Source of the DNA: Emticicia agri
Lineage (GTDB): Bacteria > Bacteroidota > Bacteroidia > Cytophagales > Spirosomataceae
Length of the DNA: 64,000 bases
Reading direction: 5' to 3'
Assembly (NCBI RefSeq): GCF_004168285.1
Contig: NZ_SEWF01000011.1
Location: 87,556 to 151,555 of the forward strand
Shown: one piece after another, positions 11,201-18,108 of the stretch
How positions within the stretch are numbered: the stretch's first letter is position 1
How the letters are laid out: each line of letters begins with the position of its first letter
Made by a program: the position numbers and the translations under genes
Notes under the pieces: model-generated
Seen by the model: the letters and a program-made list of their open reading frames with translations, nothing else
The model's database searches: none
Told to the model about the DNA's origin: nothing

Positions 11201-11575
11201 TGAATCGAATCCTTTATCACGTGTAATCGAACCATCGGTTTTTGTAGCCCAGTATGCTTTAAAAACCTCTACCGCTTTATCCCGATAAGTTACATCACGC
11301 CCCGACCAGTATGCCAGCATAAAACCATAAATATATAGTTGCCCTTCATATAAAATTCTTTCATTTAAAAAATCACTCACAGGTCTTGGTTTTACTATAT
11401 CGACCCATGTACTCATTTTCTGCCATTCTATTGTATTTCTCAGCCTTCTGCTTTCAAGTGTCTGCATCATAGTACTGTCAATAAGAATACGGGGGTGATT
11501 TGGTAATACCTGCGCCTGAATAACCGTAGAGCAAAGCGCAAGAATAACAACAATCAGAATAAAAGTTTTTTTCAT
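8255..11575 (-). CDS. large secreted heparinase II/III-like protein with SprB, Ig-like and 3-coathanger domains
   Basis: A 1106-residue exported protein. After a signal peptide (about residues 1-21) comes an alpha/alpha-toroid plus beta-sheet region (about 25-720) typical of heparinase II/III or alginate-lyase-like enzymes; the His-rich stretch HYGDHAHDGHGHFNLW is the best active-site candidate. A SprB-type repeat follows at about 733-800 (HIKCNGATNGKITV), then Ig-like modules at about 800-890, 890-960 and 960-1035. A C-terminal module at about 1040-1106 (NNKITATNKVFPGARATYKA, ending EGCQN) matches the 3-coathanger-stack domain and also occurs at the end of the surface protein at 34223-36928. 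The likely role is degradation of an acidic polysaccharide outside the cell; the substrate is unknown. Confidence 0.82.
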   Translation of the reverse strand: MKKTFILIVVILALCSTVIQAQVLPNHPRILIDSTMMQTLESRRLRNTIEWQKMSTWVDIVKPRPVSDFLNERILYEGQLYIYGFMLAYWSGRDVTYRDKAVEVFKAYWATKTDGSITRDKGFDSRGMMTDCAIWYDWLYPYLDEPLRAQIRARLVVWADWILQNGYGTWNGPYYFQGNNYVLGHILGISATAHAIYHEDNVNGARLLNIATTQLERILPFLNTRLKGGDANEGWSYGAGYFHNLMKIFAIYKSASSAHTDYFTQTNYEEEAQRFLIYAVMPSKTHMLAEGDWSRESSGEIWDINRFIADMVSSYSDDETTKRVARFYGIETVPDNKWQTPATWWNFFLFSNQEITPLDYRTVAPYNTQNYVFTDTTGTGQFMQRTNWQTNGQWASFRAGGHYGDHAHDGHGHFNLWENGWLIVDRNTINPSGIEAQDDFSNAFQFYGNNKQIKYPRRGYLNNTEHANIPRREFTPNYSYIHSDNTPVFVTRTESNVVKKAERQWFYLPAQKMMVVFDNAETLRDTNTKAYRLTFQGIPSYNGKVMRYANATTKVYNHTVFPQNISFFQPVETFGTCDNCRTRYRYIDAKYTTQQKKNYFVNVVYTKPNADTTRNVSAISRATGNVTLSDFYGSLVAGDSTNFAVLFAGDSAQYSYDSLRYQIDNARRSHHYIAGLRLSTNYYVARTNMANLLDVHVSLNPIPNASIIQTTAAGILEFQHNSLFTGITFTTPVVEHIKCNGATNGKITVSASGGNNVITYSRNGTTFQSSGIFPDLAAGNYIITARDGGGVTATVSVTVNQPAFLRVTANNNSPFCSGNTLNLTSTVTGGMSPYTYNWQGPNSFSSTLQNPAINNATPVAQGIYTLTITDTNSCITTATTSVSISEVPAAPVISASQNAVCGVAIVTISATGCTGGILWNNGKTTASFVDTVFVSTAYSAVCRNAGGCSSPNSNQLTVSANPLPQTPSITADRTTICGSGNVTLTAANCVGAVVWSNNMTGVSITVTVNQTTTFTAHCNFQTCSSCGSNPITILVTGNALINLISPTDNYTQGTVLQQTNNKITATNKVFPGARATYKAGKSIELNEGFRADNGSNFKAEIEGCQN

Positions 11576-11591
11576 GGTTAAATAAGATGGA

Positions 11592-11906
11592 TTAGTAAAG
11601 GAAAGAATTCAGATTACTTAAAACTTCATTTTTTCTTCTTCTCGAAGGTGCAATCGAAAAACCGTTTTTGAGGTGTATTATCTTATTTTCTATTTTCTGT
11701 ACAAAGTTCTGGTTGATAAGATAGGTTTTGTTTAGTCTGAGAAATTCAGGAATTTTCTGTTCAAACATTCCCAGGTTTCGGGAACTCAAAAACGAGGAGC
11801 CATCATCGGCATGAATCATGGTATAGTTATTTTTGGCCTCAAGAAGCACGACATTTTCCAAGGGCAAGAGGATTCTCTCTTTGCCCAAAATCCGCAGGGT
11901 TTTCAT
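11592..11906 (-). CDS. stand-alone LytTR DNA-binding protein
   Basis: A 104-residue protein that consists only of a LytTR DNA-binding domain: VVLLEAKNNYTMIH, the central RNLGMFEQKIPEFLRLNKTY and the C-terminal FSIAPSRRRKNEVL all fit. It has no receiver domain, so it is either a constitutive regulator or is controlled through protein contact. It lies 16 bases upstream of the exoprotein gene on the same strand and may be co-transcribed with it. A TACCTTTG -7 element lies about 80 bases upstream. Confidence 0.88.
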   Translation of the reverse strand: MKTLRILGKERILLPLENVVLLEAKNNYTMIHADDGSSFLSSRNLGMFEQKIPEFLRLNKTYLINQNFVQKIENKIIHLKNGFSIAPSRRRKNEVLSNLNSFLY

Positions 11907-11984
11907 GGTTTATCTTCTGGTTTATTTTAATAGCTTTTCCAATACTCACTTAAAACCTTAAGTAATTTCGTCTAATTGGGATTG

Positions 11985-12015
11985 CAAAGGTAGAAGCTAT
12001 CAGGTAGCCAAAAAA
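11985..12015 (-). promoter_or_regulatory. Bacteroidota-type promoter for the LytTR gene
   Basis: On the minus strand TACCTTTG (plus 11985-11992) matches the -7 consensus TAnnTTTG, with a T-rich TTTT at the -33 position 19 bases upstream. The LytTR start codon follows about 80 bases downstream. This is a motif match only. Confidence 0.5.
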
Positions 12016-12041
12016 TAGCTGATTTCAGGTAAATTATATCC

Positions 12042-12686
12042 CTAATTTTGGGGATATATGCCATGCTGCATGGCATATTTTATAAGCGCATAGGTAGAAT
12101 TAACCCCGATTTTGCGAAAGAGGCTTTTGCGATGAGACTCAACCGTGTGATGGCTGATATGTAGTTTATCGGCAATCTGCATACCCGATAACTCTTGGGC
12201 AATTAATTTCAGTACATCTATTTCCCGACTGGTAAGGGCTACTGGAGCCGTTTCTTCGGTCGATGAAAATTCTTTACTTGCCAGTATTTTCATCACCTCT
12301 TCAGAATAATACGTCAGACCCATTTGCAGGCACATAATTGCCTTTTGTAACTCGGCTTTGTTGGTTTTTTTTGAGACAAACCCTTTTACACCCGCCTGAA
12401 TGGCACTCCTGATACCTTCTGTATCTTCTCGGCTTGTAAGCATCAGAATTTTTATATGAGGATAATTTTCTTTCAGGCGGAATGTTAACTGCACGCCGTC
12501 CATTTCAGGCATCATATAATCGCATACAATAATGTCAACAGGTTCTTGGTAGGCTAATTTTTTTAAAACTTCTAATCCGTTATTAGCAGTTCCTACAAGC
12601 TCTATTTCCTCAATAGTACTCAGAAGCATTGAGAGGCTCTCAACAAAAATAGGATGGTCATCGGCCAGAAGTAATTTGATAGACAT
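12042..12686 (-). CDS. NarL/FixJ-family response regulator
   Basis: A 214-residue two-domain regulator. The receiver has the acidic pair Asp9/Asp10, phosphoacceptor Asp56 in CDYMMPEMDG, and the conserved Lys in GFVSKK. The C-terminal LuxR-type helix-turn-helix starts near residue 150 (LTSREIDVLKLIAQ ... HISHHTVESHRKSLFRKIGV). The cognate kinase is probably of the HisKA_3 class; the TPR kinase at 3582-5405 is the only complete one in the window. Confidence 0.93.
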   Translation of the reverse strand: MSIKLLLADDHPIFVESLSMLLSTIEEIELVGTANNGLEVLKKLAYQEPVDIIVCDYMMPEMDGVQLTFRLKENYPHIKILMLTSREDTEGIRSAIQAGVKGFVSKKTNKAELQKAIMCLQMGLTYYSEEVMKILASKEFSSTEETAPVALTSREIDVLKLIAQELSGMQIADKLHISHHTVESHRKSLFRKIGVNSTYALIKYAMQHGIYPQN

Positions 12687-12814
12687 ATACTTTCTATTTG
12701 TCTATTGGTAACAGCATTAACAAAACCTGTTAAATACTTTATTACTAAATAGGTTCAGTGAGTTATCGGCAAAAATACTATAAAAAGGCAACGAAAGTAT
12801 GAAATCTCTATTCA

Positions 12815-12864
12815 TTGCCGTTTAAATAACCGCCTGAGTTATTTATAAATTTATTAAACGGCAA
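12815..12864. repeat. imperfect palindrome upstream of the AraC fragment
   Basis: TTGCCGTTTAAATAA at the left and TTATTAAACGGCAA at the right are inverted copies around a 21-base centre. No T run follows, so a simple terminator is unlikely. The same GCCGTTT core recurs in the hairpin at 14627, bracketing the accessory island. Confidence 0.55.
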
Positions 12865-12927
12865 AATTATCCCTATCGTGAGCCCTGACAATTTTATGCT
12901 GTATATTTACTGATATAAATAGCCCTC

Positions 12928-12981
12928 ATGGAATTTGAAACTATCGTCCCTGATAAATCGGTTTCTTTATTTGTAAAGAAT
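12928..12981 (+). pseudogene. 5' fragment of an AraC-type regulator gene, cut by an IS end
   Basis: An ATG opens MEFETIVPDKSVSLFVKN, which resembles the start of Bacteroidota AraC-family regulators. The frame then runs into GAGACTGTTTAAACTTTTA, which looks like an IS5-type terminal repeat, and stops three codons later. No downstream AraC helix-turn-helix region is found in the window, so the rest was deleted or moved. The family call rests on only 18 residues and is tentative. Confidence 0.42.
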
Positions 12982-13172
12982 GAGACTGTTTAAACTTTTA
13001 TTTTTTTATTGATTTTATGTAAAAAGATAACTGAGGATGAGATAAGATGGAATGACACCCAATTTTTAACTGAAAACTCAAACCTCACTAATAAAACTTT
13101 AAACCTATCAATCCATGCATTGGAATGCTCAATGACAGACCTATTCTTGACTAGGCGTCCCCATATAATTCT
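12982..13172 (-). pseudogene. C-terminal remnant of an IS5-like DDE transposase with one terminal repeat
   Basis: On the minus strand an open frame contains RSVIEHSNAWIDRFKVLL followed by VRFEFSVKNWVSFHL and VIFLHKINKK, the pattern at the end of IS5-family DDE transposases (VIERxNAW motif). It stops at 12990, a few bases before a probable element end. The upstream coding part is missing: a frameshifted FDEELYG piece near 13180 fuses into the next transposase remnant. This is a decayed insertion that probably broke the AraC-type gene. Confidence 0.62.
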
Positions 13173-13481
13173 TCATCGAAGGGCAAAATATTCATCTTGC
13201 CATTCAAATTTTTATTCTGTAATCTTCTGTTTATTTATCCAGAAAGATGATTCTCCCTTAATGAGATGCATAATTTTCTGAATAGTCTGGTCAACTCCGA
13301 GTGATACCAAGCAATGGCAGTGGTCAGAATATCCATTGACACAGTCTATAAAAATATCTTTTTCTTTGGCATTTTCTCTGATATGTTGCCAAACCATTTG
13401 TCTCGTCTCTTTTGTATTGAATAATGCCTCTCGATTTTTGGTGCTCCAAACAAAATGAATATAGATTTTGATGAAAGGCAT
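13173..13481 (-). pseudogene. decayed IS200/RAYT-like Y1 transposase
   Basis: The frame starts MPFIKIYIHFVWSTKNREAL and has the HUH motif as YSDHCHCLVSLG, typical of IS200-type single-tyrosine transposases. After WINKQKITE comes TAA, but the next codons in the same frame read KFEWQDEYFA, which is family sequence, before a second stop (TGA at 13173). The tyrosine-bearing C-terminus is lost. The gene is therefore a nonsense-mutated, truncated remnant. It lies next to palindromic repeats at 13524-13765 that are probably its former substrates. Confidence 0.75.
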
Positions 13482-13523
13482 AGTTTTTTTGTAAATAATT
13501 AATTAGCTCGTTATAGAAATATG

Positions 13524-13647
13524 TTTTGGCTAAAGCCGATTAGGATTGTATTGATTTAGTACCTCCAGCTAAAGCAGGAGGCAATTGAAACAGAAAAAAA
13601 ATCTCAGTAGCAAGAATGTAATCATCATTTTCGGCTTTAGCCAAAAT
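13524..13647. repeat. REP family 1 element, copy with long outer arms
   Basis: Outer arms TTTTGGCTAAAGCCGA and TCGGCTTTAGCCAAAA enclose an inner palindrome CCTCCAGCTAAAGCAGGAGG. Related copies lie at 13701-13765, 31267-31410 and 32476-32536. Palindromes of this type next to a Y1 transposase fit REP elements mobilised by a RAYT-like enzyme. Confidence 0.7.
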
Positions 13648-13700
13648 TAATTGCTAAAAATCAGATCACAACCTTACATTATTGGTATCCTTAGTACTAT

Positions 13701-13765
13701 GAATTTGGCTAAAACCAATTTGATAGTTCAATTTATTGTACCTCCAGCTAAAGCAGGATGCGAAT
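13701..13765. repeat. REP family 1 element, degenerate copy
   Basis: TTTGGCTAAAACCAATTTG then ACCTCCAGCTAAAGCAGGA repeats the order of motifs in the first half of the copy at 13524 with several changes. The right arm is missing. No gene is seen between here and 13858. Confidence 0.6.
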
Positions 13766-13858
13766 GATTTTTTATTCACTTCAAAGATATAAGCCAAAGT
13801 ATATTGTTTAATAATTTATCTGCACAAAGTTATTTTTGAAATAGGCATTTGTTTATAA

Positions 13859-14560
13859 TTATATTGCCAATAGTTTTGGTCTTACAGTATTACAGAAGGC
13901 ATTTAAAGTTTCATATTTACATTGGTCGGCCCTTGTAAATCCACAATTTTTAAAGGTTAGTCTTAGATAATTAATGAAAGGAATATCCCAACCAATAAGT
14001 AAACTATCAATAGATGGAGAGGCTGTTAATTCAAGATTATAACAAGAACCGCTTATATTATCCTTTTGCAAATAATCACCTGCCAATAGAATCTCATTTA
14101 GGTCATAGTCGTCATAAATCAAATCAGTCAGTAAAGTCTTAATTGGCGGAATATCTATAGGGTCGGCACCTTCCCAAGGAATATCAGGATACATTTTCCA
14201 GTCCCAGCAAAAATTACAAGAGCCCACAATTCTATAAAAATATTCTAACGACAAAGGGATGTATCCGGCATGTTTAAGTTTAGATTTTAACTTAACTAAT
14301 AGCAAGTCAACATCTGGGTCTGGTGGCAGAACTGGTATCTGCCAGTCATATTCTGTAGGAGATACAAATTTATAGTCAATGTTTTTTAACTCATTATAAA
14401 TGATATCCAGATTCAATTGAACTCTTTTAAAGGTTTCTTTTAGAATCAAATCTATTTGAATGAAGTTTTTTGAACTGAACGCTTCTTGCCCTAACACCAG
14501 AAGTTCTTCGTAAACTTCTACCGTCTCACCTTTTAAATACCTGTCGAGTAGTGTCATCAT
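13859..14560 (-). CDS. hypothetical protein in the accessory island
   Basis: A 233-residue soluble protein with no signal peptide or membrane helix. It is helical and acidic at the N-terminus, with a proline/aspartate-rich middle (VLPPDPDVDLL), aromatic clusters (GSCNFCWDWKMYPDIPWEG) and a C-terminal GWDIPFINYLRLTFKNCGF. I do not recognise the family. It lies between the transposase remnants and the restriction-modification cassette and points away from the latter. The position is compatible with a defence or immunity cargo gene, but that is only context. Confidence 0.6.
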   Translation of the reverse strand: MMTLLDRYLKGETVEVYEELLVLGQEAFSSKNFIQIDLILKETFKRVQLNLDIIYNELKNIDYKFVSPTEYDWQIPVLPPDPDVDLLLVKLKSKLKHAGYIPLSLEYFYRIVGSCNFCWDWKMYPDIPWEGADPIDIPPIKTLLTDLIYDDYDLNEILLAGDYLQKDNISGSCYNLELTASPSIDSLLIGWDIPFINYLRLTFKNCGFTRADQCKYETLNAFCNTVRPKLLAI

Positions 14561-14626
14561 GTAGAATTATAGCTGAATTGTAAATATGCAAAATTTTGGA
14601 ATAATTCTCATTCAGTCATTGTTTCT

Positions 14627-14649
14627 GCCGTTTTTAAAACGGCTTTTTT
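14627..14649 (+). terminator. intrinsic-terminator-like hairpin
   Basis: GCCGTTTT and AAAACGGC form an eight-pair stem with a one-base loop, followed on the plus strand by six T. No plus-strand gene is seen upstream of it, so it may insulate the restriction-modification cassette or be a leftover of the integration boundary. Confidence 0.5.
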
Positions 14650-14801
14650 GTTCCGTTCATAAAGAACCCCCTAATTCTTTGATGTCTGAGTGATATTAAA
14701 AGAATTGTTTCGAAAATGAGTTTACCTAAAACCATTTAGAAAAAAGAATATGTTGACAGTAGTCCGTTGTATGGTAATCAACATTAATAGATTTTTGTAA
14801 A

Positions 14802-15008
14802 ATGGATATTAAGCAAAAATTTGGCAAAAATCTCAAAAGACTGCGATTAGAGAAGAATCTTTCTCAGGAATCCCTTGCACTAACTGCCGACTTAGACAGA
14901 ACATACATTCCAAGTATTGAAAAAGGTTTACGAAATGTATCAATTACTGTTATTGAAAAGTTAGCTATTGCACTTAATACCGACATTTCTGAATTCTTTA
15001 AAGACTAA
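14802..15008 (+). CDS. XRE-family regulator, probable controller protein of the RM cassette
   Basis: A 68-residue protein that is a single helix-turn-helix of the Cro/C1 type (FGKNLKRLRLEKNLSQESLA, then DRTYIPSIEKGLRNVSI). Its size and position directly before a nuclease gene fit the C (controller) proteins of type II restriction-modification systems, which delay nuclease expression until methylation is complete. Only three bases separate its stop from the next start codon. Base use is AT-rich like the two genes that follow and unlike the flanks, which suggests transfer as a unit. Confidence 0.85.
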   Translation: MDIKQKFGKNLKRLRLEKNLSQESLALTADLDRTYIPSIEKGLRNVSITVIEKLAIALNTDISEFFKD

Positions 15009-15011
15009 CAA

Positions 15012-15962
15012 ATGGACTTATTAGAAAAATATATAAATAGAAAATTTGGTATCGACGAAAATAAGTTTTTGGAAGTTCTAATAAAAAGCCCGGGAGCCGA
15101 AGGCTATATTTTAGGCAACATTGGAGAAGAACTTTTTAAAGAATATGCTAATTCAATAGGATATGAAGCTTTAAGAATTAAAGAGAAACCAGAAGGCGGC
15201 AATAATGCTAAAAGTGTAGATGCTAAAGGAGATTTTTACATTAGAAAAATTGGTAATACAAAAGACGAATGGCTCGTTGTTGAATGTAAAGGAGTAAAAT
15301 CTAATGCTGAAAAACGTTGTGGACTTACTAATCCAACTTCTTGTTTGACTTTATTGTACAAACATTCAGTTGAAAGAGCAAAACATGTTGAAAGTATCTA
15401 CAAGTCAGGAAATTTAGCTTATTTACATGCAAAGAAACAATGGGAAGAGAAAAATAATGGAAAGTTTTTCCCATCATTTGGTTGGAGCAAAACTAACCCT
15501 GGTGCTGGCGTACCTGATTTAACAGGGCTTTGGCTAAGCAAAGTTGAAATTAAGGAATGGTTAGATACTTTTAAGGCAAGTGATTTTGATGAAAACGCCT
15601 ATTGGGATTTGACAGCACCAATCAGACTTTTACAAACACATATGCCCTCAACAAGAATTGATATAGAAACTAATATAAAAAGTACAGGACCTTTAGTTTC
15701 TGAATTCAATATTTTATGTGTAGATCTATTTCTAAAAACAGGCAAACACGAATTTGTATTTGTGAATAGTACAAATCTAAACCATCAAGGCAAATCACCC
15801 AATCATTTACAACAGAATTACACAATTGATATTTTGACGGCAAAAGATGGATATAAACGCCACAATTTATTAAAACCTTGGTATAATGACCTCAATTTAT
15901 GTATTGAAGAGACAATGCCTAAATACCGAAAATTGGATGAAAGTCAATTAGATAGAAGATAA
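15012..15962 (+). CDS. PD-(D/E)xK restriction endonuclease-like protein
   Basis: A 316-residue protein without recognisable paralogues here. The first third carries a nuclease core: an acidic helix (NIGEELFKEY, Glu39/Glu40), then Asp70 and Asp74 in KSVDAKGDFYI, and EWLVVECKG with Glu91-x-Lys93, which together fit the metal-binding PD-(D/E)xK fold. The C-terminal 200 residues resemble no domain I know and may bind DNA. It is sandwiched between a controller-like gene and an adenine methylase, so a restriction nuclease is the natural reading. Recognition sequence unknown. Confidence 0.78.
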   Translation: MDLLEKYINRKFGIDENKFLEVLIKSPGAEGYILGNIGEELFKEYANSIGYEALRIKEKPEGGNNAKSVDAKGDFYIRKIGNTKDEWLVVECKGVKSNAEKRCGLTNPTSCLTLLYKHSVERAKHVESIYKSGNLAYLHAKKQWEEKNNGKFFPSFGWSKTNPGAGVPDLTGLWLSKVEIKEWLDTFKASDFDENAYWDLTAPIRLLQTHMPSTRIDIETNIKSTGPLVSEFNILCVDLFLKTGKHEFVFVNSTNLNHQGKSPNHLQQNYTIDILTAKDGYKRHNLLKPWYNDLNLCIEETMPKYRKLDESQLDRR

Positions 15963-15994
15963 TTTGCAATTTACACATTTGTGGTGTATTTTTG
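15963..15994 (+). promoter_or_regulatory. internal promoter for the methylase gene
   Basis: TTTG at 15963-15966, a 20-base spacer and TATTTTTG at 15987-15994 match the Bacteroidota -33/-7 consensus. It starts directly after the nuclease stop codon, so the methylase can be transcribed on its own. It also supports the ATG at 16012 over a TTG at 15964 as the true methylase start, because the TTG lies inside the -33 element. Confidence 0.6.
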
Positions 15995-16005
15995 TCACAA
16001 ATGTG
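15974..16005. promoter_or_regulatory. inverted repeat overlapping the methylase promoter, candidate operator
   Basis: CACATTTGTG and CACAAATGTG are perfect inverted ten-base repeats separated by 12 bases, and the -7 element lies between and partly within them. A dimeric regulator such as the controller protein, or the methylase itself, could bind here. No copy of this repeat was found before the controller gene. Confidence 0.5.
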
Positions 16006-16011
16006 CAAAGT

Positions 16012-17997
16012 ATGAATTTATTATTTGAACTACCACTTGCCAAAGAAGATAATCTACTAAAAAAATTTGAAGAAATCCATGATTATATCTACGCAAATGA
16101 TGGATTATCGCCACAGCAAACATTGGAGGAATTTGTCAAAATTTTGTTTATCAAAATTTGTGATGAGAATGAAAACCTAAATCAGTTTAAAATTTCTTCG
16201 GAGGACTGGAACGAATTGAAATCTGGTAAAGTAAGCCAATCAATTGTAGAACGCATTTCAATTATTTTTGAACAGACTAAGCGAGTCTATAAAGATATTT
16301 TTGATTCGGACGACCGAATTAGAATTAGCCCTATTGCTTTAGGTTTTACAATAAATAAATTACAAGGAATTTCTTTAATAAATTCTTCTCAAGATGCAAA
16401 GGGTTTAGCATTTCAAAAATTCTTATCACATCACGAAAAAGACGGACGAGGACAATTTTTTACACCTGAACCTGTAATTGATTTTTGTGTGGCAATGATG
16501 CAGCCAAAGCCAAATGAAGCAGTCATTGACCCAGCATGCGGGAGTGGTGGTTTTTTAATGTCAGTTTTAAAGTATTTACGAAGTAATAACGCTGAACTGG
16601 ATAGTAGCAAAATTGTATCTAAAAACCTATTTGGCTTGGATATAAATAAAAGTATTGCCCGAATTGCAAAAATGAAATTACTTTTGGAAGCAAATGGAAA
16701 AACAAACATTCTTTGTATCAATTCATTAGAGGATTTAGACAGTTTGAAACTTACTTTATCTCATTCACAAGGCTTTGATTTGGTTTTGGCAAATCCTCCA
16801 TTTGGGGCAAAAATTACAAATCTATTAACCCTCTCGAAATTTGATTTGGGTCATAAATGGACTTCTTACGAAGGGGAATATAGTAAAACAAAATCTGTTT
16901 ATCCAAACCAAAATGCCGAAGTTTTGTTTATTGAACGTTGCTTACAACTTCTAAAAGAAGGGGGTAGAATGGCAATTGTTTTGCCAAATGGTAATTTTGA
17001 AAACCCATCATTAGAGTATTTACGCTATTATATAAAGATAAAAGCAAAAATTTTAGCTATTATTAATTTACCACAAGAAACTTTTATTCCTTTTGGAACA
17101 GGAGTAAAAACGTCAATTTTATTTTTAGAAAAAGATACTCCAAATAAGTTTAGAAAGTATCCCATATTCTTTGGAAGAGTTACAAAATTGGGTTACCAAG
17201 GTAACAAAAATGGGACACCACAGTATAAAAAAGATAAATATGGACAAGTCATAAAAGATAATTTAGGGCAGCCGATTTTAGACGAAGATTTTAGTTTAAT
17301 TGTTGATGCTTACAAAAAATTTCAAAGTGGGGAAGAAATTGAAAAGGATAATTCTTTTTCAATTAACTTCAGCGAATTAAATGGAAGATTTGACTATGAT
17401 TTCTATTCGCCAGAAAATAGGAGAATGTTTAATAAGTTACATACAGGAAAAAGTGTTCGTTTAGGGGACATTTGCGAAATTATAAAAGTAAAAAGCAAAA
17501 AATTAAAAGACCAAAATCAGACTGTTGAATATGTTGAGCTTTCGGATATAAACACCCATTCTTATGAAATAATAAACTCAACAACTTATCAAGTTCACGA
17601 GTTACCCAGTAGAGCAAGTTATGAAATTGAAAATGGAGATATAATTACTGCAATTGCAGGAAATTCAGTAGGTACAAGAAAACACGCTACAGCATTAGTA
17701 AATAAAGACTTTGAAGGTAGTATTTGTACAAATGGTTTTAGAGTATTAAGAAATTTTAGAATAGATACTTATTATTTGCTTTACTTTTTAAAATCGGAAG
17801 CATTCTTAAAACAAATGTTCATGTATAGGACAGGTGCAGCCATTCCAAACGTTTCTGATTCAGACCTAGCAAATACATTAATTCATTTACCTAATGATAA
17901 GATAATAGAAGAAGTTAGTTCAAAAATGAAACGAGCGTTTGAACTTCGACAAGAATCAAGAAACCAAATCGAAAGTATTAGCCTTAAACTTGCTTAA
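16012..17997 (+). CDS. N6-adenine DNA methylase with fused type I-like specificity (TRD) domain
   Basis: Counting from the ATG at 16012, the protein has 661 residues. An N-terminal HsdM-like helical domain (to about 130) leads into GRGQFFTPEPVIDF and motif I DPACGSGGFL (Asp173), then motif IV NPPF at 261-264, giving a gamma-class N6-adenine methyltransferase. From about residue 470 to the end it carries a target-recognition domain of the type I HsdS kind (VRLGDICEIIKVKSKKL ... GAAIPNVSDSDL). One TRD plus a separate nuclease is not a classical type I set, and is closer to type II systems with a fused M-S subunit. It presumably protects host DNA from the neighbouring nuclease. Confidence 0.88.
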   Translation: MNLLFELPLAKEDNLLKKFEEIHDYIYANDGLSPQQTLEEFVKILFIKICDENENLNQFKISSEDWNELKSGKVSQSIVERISIIFEQTKRVYKDIFDSDDRIRISPIALGFTINKLQGISLINSSQDAKGLAFQKFLSHHEKDGRGQFFTPEPVIDFCVAMMQPKPNEAVIDPACGSGGFLMSVLKYLRSNNAELDSSKIVSKNLFGLDINKSIARIAKMKLLLEANGKTNILCINSLEDLDSLKLTLSHSQGFDLVLANPPFGAKITNLLTLSKFDLGHKWTSYEGEYSKTKSVYPNQNAEVLFIERCLQLLKEGGRMAIVLPNGNFENPSLEYLRYYIKIKAKILAIINLPQETFIPFGTGVKTSILFLEKDTPNKFRKYPIFFGRVTKLGYQGNKNGTPQYKKDKYGQVIKDNLGQPILDEDFSLIVDAYKKFQSGEEIEKDNSFSINFSELNGRFDYDFYSPENRRMFNKLHTGKSVRLGDICEIIKVKSKKLKDQNQTVEYVELSDINTHSYEIINSTTYQVHELPSRASYEIENGDIITAIAGNSVGTRKHATALVNKDFEGSICTNGFRVLRNFRIDTYYLLYFLKSEAFLKQMFMYRTGAAIPNVSDSDLANTLIHLPNDKIIEEVSSKMKRAFELRQESRNQIESISLKLA

Positions 17998-18055
17998 AAC
18001 TTTTTAGAGATGGTTACTGCTAAAATAGATACCCAATTTTAAGGTTAAACAAAAA

Positions 18056-18085
18056 AAACGCCCCAAACCACCGTCTGGAGCGTTT
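18056..18085 (-). terminator. intrinsic terminator of the barrel receptor gene
   Basis: Read on the minus strand, AAACGCTCCAGA pairs with TTTGGGGCGTTT (with two G-T pairs) and is followed by a run of T. It lies 24 bases past the stop of the receptor gene and also separates it from the restriction-modification cassette. Confidence 0.85.
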
Positions 18086-18108
18086 CCAAATTTATAGACT
18101 ATTAACAA

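Noticed and set aside
13009..13281. Plus-strand 90-codon frame over the transposase remnants
   Set aside because: The minus strand in the same place encodes clear transposase sequence, so this frame is its shadow.
13524..13765. Possible CRISPR array because of repeated CCTCCAGCTAAAGCAGGA units
   Set aside because: Only two unequal copies, no regular spacing, and palindromic arms typical of REP elements; no cas genes in the window.
15964..16011. TTG start adding 16 residues to the methylase
   Set aside because: These codons overlap the promoter elements and the inverted repeat; ATG 16012 gives the normal N-terminus.
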